A stretch of DNA of 64,000 nucleotides, taken from positions 1 through 64,000 of the forward strand of contig JAIUNY010000014.1 of NCBI GenBank assembly GCA_020161505.1, in the 5' to 3' direction. Within the stretch, counting starts at the first letter, position 1, and each line of letters begins with the position of its first letter. The notes under the pieces were generated by a model, which worked only from the letters and a program-made list of their open reading frames with translations, was not told the origin of the DNA and searched no databases. The translations under genes were made by a program, and so were the position numbers. This document shows, piece by piece, positions 1-5,816 of this stretch. Origin of the DNA: Armatimonadota bacterium. Lineage in GTDB: Bacteria; Armatimonadota; Fimbriimonadia; Fimbriimonadales; Fimbriimonadaceae.

Positions 1-61
1 GCGCCCCTTCCTTGGTCGTGGTATCCACATCATAGCAACACAAGAAATAGAGGCGGGTCAT
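1..61 (-). CDS. cas2: Cas2, CRISPR adaptation endonuclease subunit (N-terminal part, cut by window edge)
   Basis: Only the first 20 codons are inside the window. They read MTRLYFLCCYDVDTTTKEGA, which matches the first beta strand of Cas2 with its conserved Asp after the Tyr (CYDVDT). The ATG lies 6 bases after the cas1 stop, as expected at the end of a type I-C operon. Cas2 forms the dimeric core of the Cas1-Cas2 spacer integrase. The rest of the gene, and probably the CRISPR array, lie to the left of the window. Confidence 0.85.
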   Translation of the reverse strand, partial: MTRLYFLCCYDVDTTTKEGA

Positions 62-67
62 GGGATT

Positions 68-1096
68 TCACGGTTGGTAAGGCAAATAGGTTTCCGCGTC
101 GCCCCGGATCACACGCGCCAGCAGACGCGCCTGGACATGAGGAAGCAGGCCGATAGGAACTTTCTCCTTGAACAATGGATGCCGGACTTCCTGATGCTTG
201 CGTGTTTGATACGCGGTCAGGAGAATCTTGCGCCCCTCATCGGTGAGCAACACGCTGCCCCCGTCTCGGGGCATAAAGTGATCGGCTTGGAGCTGCTTGC
301 GGTTCACCAGGCTCAGGGCTAGGCGGTCGAGGATGACGGCACGAAACTCCTCGACGAGATCGAGCGCGAGCGCGGGGCGCCCGGGTCGAGCCACGTGGAG
401 GAATCCGAATTGAGGATCCAGACCTACACCCTCAAGGGCAGCGACGCAATCGGTGGTGCCGAGACTATAGAGGAATGAAAGGAGGCAGTTGATGCGATCT
501 CTGGGCGGGCGACGGGAGCGACCGCTGAATCCGAAATCGGTCTTTTGAGAAGTGATGAGGTGGTCAAACACGTTAAAGTACGATTGTGCGGCGGTACCTT
601 CGTGGCCTCGGATTTCGTCGATCGTTGGAACCGTTGCGAGGTCGGCAAGAGCTTTCTCGTGGACTTCGATGGCCAACGTGATGCCTTCGCGCAACGGTTC
701 TCGGGAATCTCTCCGACCTCGGAGCAGCACTTGTCGAGCGTTTTGGAGCTTGCCAGCAACCATCTGACGCGCGATTTCGGTAGCGATGATGGGCTCGCGG
801 TGGCACTCGTATTGATCCCGGCGAAGGTAGACGTTTCCGCTTGTTTTGCCGACGACCCGCGCTCGGAATCGGCCCATCTCATTGAGGAAAACAACCGCCC
901 GACCATCATCGGCGCATCGCATGAGCAGAGGGCCACTGAGGGTAACAAGTCCAAAAAAGGTGATTGATCCGAGGTGATGGAGCGGCACTTGGAGCAGCTT
1001 TTCGCCTTCTAGCTCGACCCTCACTTGGTCATTTTCGAGCCTGAGGTACGCACCTTGCGTCCCTACGAACAGCGTGTTGAGTAGAATCTTGGTCAT
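68..1096 (-). CDS. cas1: Cas1, CRISPR spacer integrase (type I-C)
   Basis: Cas1 is the metal-dependent integrase that inserts new spacers together with Cas2. The 342-residue product has the usual length and layout: an N-terminal beta domain (MTKILLNTLFVGTQGAYLRL) and a helical catalytic domain. The metal-site segments are visible as EIARQMVAGKLQNAR, the conserved GHEGTAAQSYF segment, and FLHVARPGRPALALDLVEEF. I chose the ATG at 1096 because its first bases overlap the cas4 stop as ATGA. An upstream in-frame extension would run into cas4 and has no Cas1 similarity. Identity is certain from the motifs and the neighbours. Confidence 0.96.
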   Translation of the reverse strand: MTKILLNTLFVGTQGAYLRLENDQVRVELEGEKLLQVPLHHLGSITFFGLVTLSGPLLMRCADDGRAVVFLNEMGRFRARVVGKTSGNVYLRRDQYECHREPIIATEIARQMVAGKLQNARQVLLRGRRDSREPLREGITLAIEVHEKALADLATVPTIDEIRGHEGTAAQSYFNVFDHLITSQKTDFGFSGRSRRPPRDRINCLLSFLYSLGTTDCVAALEGVGLDPQFGFLHVARPGRPALALDLVEEFRAVILDRLALSLVNRKQLQADHFMPRDGGSVLLTDEGRKILLTAYQTRKHQEVRHPLFKEKVPIGLLPHVQARLLARVIRGDAETYLPYQP

Positions 1097-1713
1097 GGCA
1101 GGTCGGCCTCGGTGCGGGGTTGGAAGGGGCTGACTTTCTGGCTTTCTGCAGCGGTGAGGGCTTGGGGTAGGCAGGCATCGATGAGCGAGCACTTGAAGCA
1201 CCGGCGATCCCACCTCACCTCCGGGAGCACTCCGGATTCGATGGAAGCGCGGATTTCGGCGATGGCTTGAACGGTTTGTGAACGCAGATCAGCCGTCAGC
1301 TCCACGGTTTGCCTTTGTCTTGTCTTGATGAAATACAGCGCGCCTTCGGGGATCGCCTGGCCGAACATCTCTTCCAGACACAGCGCTTGGGCGCAGAGTT
1401 GGAGGGAGGCATGGACGGCCTGCGAGCCATCGCCGATTTTGTACTCGATGGGAGTGATTTTCCCGTTCCGAAACTCGACGGCGTCGGCCTTACCGGTGAG
1501 CCCGTGTACTTCCGACCAGAGGGGGAGGGCGCGCTCGACACGCGCTCCCCGTTCAGAACGCGTGACTGGCTCATCCACCCTCTCGTGGGCGATTTGCCCA
1601 CGGAGGGTGAAGAGATTTTCGTCCCACACGTGCTCGATATGGATCAGGCCGCACTGGCGTGGGCAATAGCTCCAGTGTTCCAGGGCACTGATCAGGATCG
1701 GCTCTGGATGCAT
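1093..1713 (-). CDS. cas4: Cas4, PAM-selecting nuclease of CRISPR adaptation
   Basis: The 206-residue protein is a RecB-like Cas4. It trims prespacers and helps choose PAM-proximal ends for Cas1-Cas2. An N-terminal cysteine (YCPRQC, about residues 16-21) and a C-terminal cluster (CFKCSLIDAC) would hold the iron-sulfur cluster. The nuclease core shows H (AHERVDEP), D (GKADAVEF) and the E-x-K pair in PIEYKIG. The start lies 11 bases after the cas7 stop, and the stop overlaps cas1 as ATGA, so the genes are translationally coupled. Confidence 0.95.
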   Translation of the reverse strand: MHPEPILISALEHWSYCPRQCGLIHIEHVWDENLFTLRGQIAHERVDEPVTRSERGARVERALPLWSEVHGLTGKADAVEFRNGKITPIEYKIGDGSQAVHASLQLCAQALCLEEMFGQAIPEGALYFIKTRQRQTVELTADLRSQTVQAIAEIRASIESGVLPEVRWDRRCFKCSLIDACLPQALTAAESQKVSPFQPRTEADLP

Positions 1714-1724
1714 GGTTTGTCAGG

Positions 1725-2639
1725 CTAGTCGAGGAGGCAGTGCAAGGTGACCCCGTTGGGCAAGTTCGCGGGGGCTTGTACCTCTTGGTAGTCGGAGAAA
1801 GCTCGGATCGGTTTGCTCGGATCCTTAGCCTTGAGCTGGTCTTGGATCGTGTCGAACAATCGGCCTGACGGAGCGTTTCCGAGCTTGTTCTCGTGAGCGA
1901 AGACGTACACCTGCCGGAGTCGCATATCGCCCCGCGCAGCAGAATGGTCGTGCTCGAACATGTTGGTGACCGCTTGCCAGAAGATTTCCAGGTCTTCTTT
2001 GGTCACGCCGGTTCCGCGCGGGCCGGTGCCAAGAGACGGCGAGTAGAAGCCTTTGCCCACGTAGAGGCCGTAGGGCACGACCGATTTGCGGCCCATCTCG
2101 GTTTCCTTATTTTCGCCTTCCTTGGTGATCGCGACTCGGGTGATGGAGACGTCGCTAGCAATGATGGGATCAACCGATCGTGAGAACGTGAGTTGCATCG
2201 GCCCGCGGACTTGCCCGCAGTTGATTTCTCCGGTGGAGAGGACGCCTCCGAACATACGGACGTCGAAGTAGCGGCGGCACATCTCGGCGCGGCCTTTGTC
2301 GTTGGTGGTTTTCACCTTTTTTTCGGCGACGGTTTCTCCCACGGCGAGTGCGGCGGCCTTGATTTTTGTGTTGAGGGCGATGCTGCTGTCGCGCACGAAG
2401 ATCCCGTAGCCGTCGGCTTGATCCACCTCATCAAAATTGTCCGCGTGGTGGAGCTCGATGAAGTTTCTGATTTTGCGCTTCAGGCAGACGTCGGTGACAA
2501 TTCCCTGCATCGTCTCGGGGTCGAGGCGGGGCATGTTACCGGCATCAGGATCGCCGTTCGGGTTTCCGTCGGTGACATCGAAGACGAGGAGAAAGTCGTA
2601 GCGCTTTTCGGGGTTGGTGATTTCGGGTGAGATATTCAT
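1725..2639 (-). CDS. cas7: Cas7 (Csd2), backbone subunit of the type I-C Cascade
   Basis: The 304-residue protein starts with the Csd2 signature: KRYDFLLVFDVTDGNPNGDPD is split over about residues 12-32 and is followed by the glycine-rich loop RLDPETMQG. Several copies form the filament that holds the crRNA guide. The segment after residue 115 (RRYFDVRMFGGVLSTG) is also typical of type I-C Cas7. The ATG directly abuts the cas8c stop codon with no spacer, so expression follows cas8c in one operon. Confidence 0.95.
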   Translation of the reverse strand: MNISPEITNPEKRYDFLLVFDVTDGNPNGDPDAGNMPRLDPETMQGIVTDVCLKRKIRNFIELHHADNFDEVDQADGYGIFVRDSSIALNTKIKAAALAVGETVAEKKVKTTNDKGRAEMCRRYFDVRMFGGVLSTGEINCGQVRGPMQLTFSRSVDPIIASDVSITRVAITKEGENKETEMGRKSVVPYGLYVGKGFYSPSLGTGPRGTGVTKEDLEIFWQAVTNMFEHDHSAARGDMRLRQVYVFAHENKLGNAPSGRLFDTIQDQLKAKDPSKPIRAFSDYQEVQAPANLPNGVTLHCLLD

Positions 2640-3056
2640 TTAGTTGTTCCCCTCGGGGGAGTCAGAGGCCGCGTCGGCCTTAGCGTCTCGCTTTGCGATG
2701 GCGGTTTCGATGTCGTGGCTCTTTTGTTGATAGAAGCCGAGGCTGAATATCGCTTGCTGTTGCAGACTCAAGGTTCTCGGAAACTCTGAGCCGAGGGCCG
2801 AGAGCACTTCGCTGAGCTGCTTCTCAAAGATCGTGTGCATCCCGCCTTTCTCTTTGCGGATCTTTGGCATGTGGGAGCGCGTGGCGTTGGTGAGCAGTGT
2901 GCCAAAAACCGATGCAGGACTGGCGCATGCTGCTCCGTAGTGGCGATCGACGACCGTGGCATTGAGCCCGGAAATCGCGTTTTTCTGGATCGATTCCAGG
3001 ACGGCGAGCAGTCGCCCGCAGTGATACGCAGGCTCTGGGTGGGTGGGATTGAGCAT
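2640..3056 (-). CDS. cas11c: Predicted Cas11c, small Cascade subunit from an internal start in cas8c
   Basis: Type I-C Cascade needs a small subunit that is translated separately from the 3' end of cas8c; this is established for other I-C systems. An in-frame ATG at codon 496 (MLNPTHPEP) would give a helical protein of 138 residues, about the right size. A purine-rich AAGAAGAG stretch sits about 6 bases before it and could bind the ribosome, though it is not a strong Shine-Dalgarno sequence. The exact start is a guess based on size and this stretch. Confidence 0.4.
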   Translation of the reverse strand: MLNPTHPEPAYHCGRLLAVLESIQKNAISGLNATVVDRHYGAACASPASVFGTLLTNATRSHMPKIRKEKGGMHTIFEKQLSEVLSALGSEFPRTLSLQQQAIFSLGFYQQKSHDIETAIAKRDAKADAASDSPEGNN

Positions 3057-4541
3057 TTTGAACTCTTCTTTTCTTTGGGGGTTTTCGAGTAGTTCCGCTT
3101 GAAGGAGGGGATCATCGAGAAGGGCGGCTTTGATGAGAGCCATCCGTGCGTGCGCGAGGCCCTTTCCGCCGCCCTTGAACACGGTGTAAGGGCCTTGCAT
3201 GGCAAGATTCCGCTTGACAGCAAGCCCAAGAATAGAACTCGGCATGGGTCGCCCGAGGAGGGCGCACCATGCCAAGGTGTTGGTCACGTGGGCCGGGATG
3301 TCTTTGGCCTCTCGGTAGAGCGAAGTAGCCAGTTGATAGAGCGAGTGGCGTTTTGGGTGTCCCGCCAGACTCAACTTCTCGAACCAAGCCTCGCGCCGCT
3401 CGATGAGATCGCCTAGGGTCATGGTGTGGAAATCCCGCACGATGATGCGCGCGGCATTCGCACTCAAGGCAAGCATGTAGAAATGCTCTGCTTCGATTTC
3501 CTGCGGAATCATGGCAGGGGCGAGACGGATCGCTCTCGTGCGACCTGCCTTGTCGGTGGTCGTGTTGAACAAGTCTCCCTGGAGACCCACGCTCGTGATT
3601 TGCCCTTTGCTCTTTCCGGCTTCTTTGATGCCCCGTACACGGGCGATTTCTCGAAGTTCCGCCTCGTCCAAGTCGTCATCGCCCGCGTCTGCATTGTCGG
3701 GGTCGAGAATGGCCCGGATCTGTCCTTTGCCAGCATCTACGCGTGACCATCCGACAAAGGCGACTTTTCCAACCTTGACAGTGTAGATGAGTTCGTCACC
3801 GAGCCGTTCGCTGAGGAGGTGGTTTAGGGCATTTCCGATTTTTTCTCCAGCGTCGGGTGAGATCGGAGAATTGTAGGCTGCTTCCAGGCCATAGCTATTG
3901 CCAGCCGTGAAGTTGACACTCACCAGGGCGGTTCCCGACATTTGCCCATCGGGAATACCTCTGATCATGGCGGGCATTCGCTCCAGAATCGGCCCCTCGA
4001 TCCCCGTGACAAGACAGGTGCCCCGCTCTGGGGTGTCAGTTTGATTGGCCCACCAAGTCCGCACTTCGGGCAACTCGGTCACAATTTGTCCGCTCACGCT
4101 GATCGTGAAGTAGTCGTCTGGCTGAAGCGATGAATCCTGCGCGAGCTGCGTTGGCCCATCATTGCGTACCCAAGCTGCAACAGCCTGGACTTCGGGGTTA
4201 TCAATTTCGGCCGCGCACGTTAACACGCTCTCGCGCCATGCTTCGTGCCTGAGCCTGACCTTCGATTGATCGGCACCTTCAAAGACCTTTCCAAGAAGGT
4301 ATTCGCAGTTGTCTGCAAAGGGCCGCGCTCGAATGCCGCTGGCTCGGCGAGGAGCCTCTTGAGGTTCGTGGCGATTTTCTCCATCACGTTTTCCCCGTTT
4401 ATCCTTGGAAAGCTGAATAAGGCGAGCGCTCTTTACTTCCCGATCTAGCTCAACTACCTTAGTGACAAACTGCGGCTGATACCCGCTGGGAATGGAAGCC
4501 CCGAGCGTTTCCGCGAACTCCACCAATCGGTTGAGAATCAT
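2640..4541 (-). CDS. cas8c: Cas8c (Csd1), large subunit of the type I-C Cascade
   Basis: The 633-residue protein has the length and position of Csd1/Cas8c, which recognises the PAM and helps recruit Cas3. Recognisable Csd1 segments include CLVTGIEGPI near residue 175, SVNFTAGNSYG near residue 207, and the helical C-terminal third. In type I-C systems the small subunit Cas11c is made from an internal start within this gene; see the separate entry. The start overlaps the cas5 stop by four bases (ATGA). The final 20 residues are charged and probably disordered. Confidence 0.93.
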   Translation of the reverse strand: MILNRLVEFAETLGASIPSGYQPQFVTKVVELDREVKSARLIQLSKDKRGKRDGENRHEPQEAPRRASGIRARPFADNCEYLLGKVFEGADQSKVRLRHEAWRESVLTCAAEIDNPEVQAVAAWVRNDGPTQLAQDSSLQPDDYFTISVSGQIVTELPEVRTWWANQTDTPERGTCLVTGIEGPILERMPAMIRGIPDGQMSGTALVSVNFTAGNSYGLEAAYNSPISPDAGEKIGNALNHLLSERLGDELIYTVKVGKVAFVGWSRVDAGKGQIRAILDPDNADAGDDDLDEAELREIARVRGIKEAGKSKGQITSVGLQGDLFNTTTDKAGRTRAIRLAPAMIPQEIEAEHFYMLALSANAARIIVRDFHTMTLGDLIERREAWFEKLSLAGHPKRHSLYQLATSLYREAKDIPAHVTNTLAWCALLGRPMPSSILGLAVKRNLAMQGPYTVFKGGGKGLAHARMALIKAALLDDPLLQAELLENPQRKEEFKMLNPTHPEPAYHCGRLLAVLESIQKNAISGLNATVVDRHYGAACASPASVFGTLLTNATRSHMPKIRKEKGGMHTIFEKQLSEVLSALGSEFPRTLSLQQQAIFSLGFYQQKSHDIETAIAKRDAKADAASDSPEGNN

Positions 4542-5158
4542 CGGAGCACCTCGCGGGGATCGGGGAGAGAGAGGATGCCTTGCTCCAGCCTGGCCTCGAA
4601 GAACATCGGACGGATGCGCTTTTTGTCGGCATAGTTCATATCGAAGAGCATCCGGCCGAGGTCGCGGTCTTCCTGGATGGGCGTTTCGCCGGGGCGCACT
4701 GGCCCGAACTCGGCAGCGAATTCACGACAACCCAGTGCTGGCCTGTGGAAGCACTGGCCTTTCTCGACCCGGTCGCGGAACTGAGCGCGGAACTTGGCGT
4801 GGTCCTCTGTCACGCCGGGGCGGACGTTGGCATCGGCGTAGATCTCGTACGCGACATCACGCAGGAGCACGCTGTGTCGCTGCATCCGGTCATGGTCGGC
4901 GTAGTAGGGCTCCGTGCGGCTGGGTGACATCTTGCTGGCCACCTCATTGCGGAAGATGCCCGTTGTTTGGATGGGTCGGAGGACGCGGATCTCTCGGATG
5001 ACCCAGTCGAACTGGGGATGCCAGTAGATGGCCTCTAAGATTCCCCTTGCCGCCGACGGAGTGATCACCTCGTAGGTGACGCGCTCCGCCTTCGATTCAG
5101 GGCGGGTGAAGAGGGCAAAATCGCCGCTCACCCGTACGGATATATAGCGTTCATTCAT
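4538..5158 (-). CDS. cas5: Cas5c (Csd5), crRNA-processing endonuclease of type I-C
   Basis: In type I-C systems Cas5 replaces Cas6: it cleaves the repeat RNA and stays on the 5' handle of the crRNA. The 206-residue product shows the Cas5d-type beginning (ISVRVSGDFALFTRPE), followed by ERVTYEVITPSAARGILEAIYW. Its C-terminus reads MLFDMNY...RPMFFEARLEQGIL, with a glycine-containing loop. No clear Shine-Dalgarno sequence precedes the ATG. The gene has its own promoter about 80 bases upstream and begins a tight run cas5-cas8c-cas7-cas4-cas1-cas2. Confidence 0.94.
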   Translation of the reverse strand: MNERYISVRVSGDFALFTRPESKAERVTYEVITPSAARGILEAIYWHPQFDWVIREIRVLRPIQTTGIFRNEVASKMSPSRTEPYYADHDRMQRHSVLLRDVAYEIYADANVRPGVTEDHAKFRAQFRDRVEKGQCFHRPALGCREFAAEFGPVRPGETPIQEDRDLGRMLFDMNYADKKRIRPMFFEARLEQGILSLPDPREVLR

Positions 5159-5238
5159 GACGGAAAAATGTTGAATGTCTGGTTCTTTCGCGGTAGAAAG
5201 GTAGGTTTTCTTCTCCAGAACTCCACCTTGTGTCTATC

Positions 5239-5267
5239 ACTCTACCGTGGTTCGGCGTGACTGTCAA
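5239..5267 (-). promoter_or_regulatory. Promoter of the cas5-cas8c-cas7-cas4-cas1-cas2 operon
   Basis: On the minus strand a perfect -35 hexamer TTGACA (5262-5267) is followed after exactly 17 bases by TAGAGT (5239-5244), a good -10 match. It points at cas5, leaving an untranslated leader of about 75 bases. A terminator-like hairpin lies just upstream, so the downstream cas genes appear to be transcribed independently of cas3. Confidence 0.7.
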
Positions 5268-5301
5268 GGGGGTTATAGAGGGAATTTTTTTGAGACGGTG
5301 G

Positions 5302-5344
5302 AAAACCCTTTCCCCCACCTGCCAACGAGCAAGACGGGGGAGGG
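5302..5344 (-). terminator. Rho-independent terminator closing the cas3-cas5 gap transcript
   Basis: Read on the minus strand, CCCTCCCCC (5336-5344) pairs with GGGGGAAAGGG (5306-5316), and four T follow. It sits 12 bases after the stop of the 75-residue small ORF and just before the cas5 promoter. The gap cassette therefore looks like a self-contained transcription unit. The loop is long (19 bases), which lowers certainty. Confidence 0.5.
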
Positions 5345-5355
5345 CGACGCGCCGT

Positions 5356-5583
5356 TTACATGTGGCGATCGAGGTAGCGGTCGTTCATTACGTGAGCTTT
5401 CGTACAGGCCTCATGAAATGTCCGCATTCGGAGGAGCCGGAGGACCCGAAACAAACCAAAAGCCTCCACGAGGAACGCCAGAAGCGACTCGAAGAAGCGG
5501 TAGTCGGTCACCGGGATGTAGTAGCGAGCGCCAGAGGCGGCGCGAATGACGATAATTGCGGGAGACAAGGAGTCTGTCTTCAT
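5356..5583 (-). CDS. Small hypothetical protein (75 aa) inside the cas3-cas5 gap
   Basis: I do not recognise a family. The peptide has a beta-rich start (AIIVIRAASGARYYIPVTDY), a hydrophobic helix (FFESLLAFLVEAFGLFRVLRLL) and a basic tail. It is read in the same direction as the cas genes. Its ATG overlaps the stop of a shorter ORF as ATGA, and it ends just before a terminator hairpin. There is no convincing Shine-Dalgarno sequence. Its place downstream of a promoter with a crRNA-like target site makes it a possible CRISPR-controlled product, but it could equally be non-coding. Confidence 0.35.
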   Translation of the reverse strand: MKTDSLSPAIIVIRAASGARYYIPVTDYRFFESLLAFLVEAFGLFRVLRLLRMRTFHEACTKAHVMNDRYLDRHM

Positions 5584-5681
5584 TTTCTTGGTTTCGTAGT
5601 AGACTCCGGATAGCTCAGCTTCTCGAAGTCTGGGTCGTGGGTGGTGGCGGTTGAACTTTGCAGGCTTTTCCGCCCCACCAT
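5580..5681 (-). CDS. Very small ORF (33 aa) coupled to the 75-residue ORF
   Basis: The peptide begins MVGRKSLQSS and ends ESTTKPRK. It is hydrophilic and has no recognisable domain. Its stop overlaps the next ATG as ATGA, the coupling seen between the real cas genes, which is the only argument for translation. The start lies inside the spacer-like part of the crRNA-like element, so it may simply be chance. Confidence 0.2.
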   Translation of the reverse strand: MVGRKSLQSSTATTHDPDFEKLSYPESTTKPRK

Positions 5682-5717
5682 TATTCTCGTTAAGGGTTAC
5701 ATAACGGTTTCAATCCT
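5640..5717 (-). ncRNA. crRNA-like RNA with degenerate I-C repeat end (CreA/CreR-like)
   Basis: On the minus strand GGATTGAAAC (5716 to 5707) equals the 3' end of the type I-C repeat, which supplies the 11-base 5' handle of a crRNA. The bases that follow (from 5706 downward, beginning CGTTATGTAAC) would be the guide. The guide matches the promoter just upstream at positions 1-5, 7-11, 13-15 and 17-18. After the guide a 10-bp hairpin with one bulge (GGTGGGGCGG with CCGCC-A-CCACC, 5640-5679) could protect the 3' end. No second repeat is visible. Known CreA and CreR RNAs have the same layout. Expression and processing by Cas5 are inferred. Confidence 0.6.
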
Positions 5718-5734
5718 AGTCGCTGGCGGAGCAT
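5690..5734 (-). CDS. CreT-like mini-ORF in front of the crRNA-like element
   Basis: A Shine-Dalgarno-like AGAGGAG (5738-5744) is followed after only three bases by ATG and a 14-codon frame, MLRQRLGLKPLCNP. The frame includes CGA, CTA and TTA codons, which should be uncommon in a genome this GC-rich. The ribosome site and start lie in a perfect 14-bp palindrome (GGAGCATATGCTCC, 5728-5741). Characterised CreT toxins are short RNAs with a strong ribosome site and rare codons that trap tRNAs. Position and form fit, but toxicity is pure inference. Confidence 0.35.
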   Translation of the reverse strand: MLRQRLGLKPLCNP

Positions 5735-5763
5735 ATGCTCCTCTAGACAACTCGACGTGCATC

Positions 5764-5808
5764 ACTGTACCCCGGATTCCTTTGTTTGTCAAGTGTTACT
5801 TAACGGAA
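5764..5808 (-). promoter_or_regulatory. Promoter with overlapping self-target protospacer and TTC PAM
   Basis: The minus strand carries TTGACA (5787-5792), a 17-base spacer and TACAGT (5764-5769), 25 bases after the cas3 stop. Overlapping the -35 element is a protospacer-like stretch that begins CGTTAAGTAAC at 5805 and is preceded directly by TTC (5806-5808), the established type I-C PAM. The crRNA-like guide 90 bases downstream matches 15 of its first 18 bases. Cascade bound here would block RNA polymerase. An alternative reading is a repeated operator, because GTTA-N2-TAAC occurs at both sites. Confidence 0.65.
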
Positions 5809-5816
5809 AAGTAAAT

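Noticed and set aside
5696-5806. GTTA-N2-TAAC sites as a simple repressor operator pair
   Set aside because: Possible, but it does not explain the adjacent repeat end, the exact TTC PAM or the mismatches at guide positions 6 and 12. Kept as the alternative.
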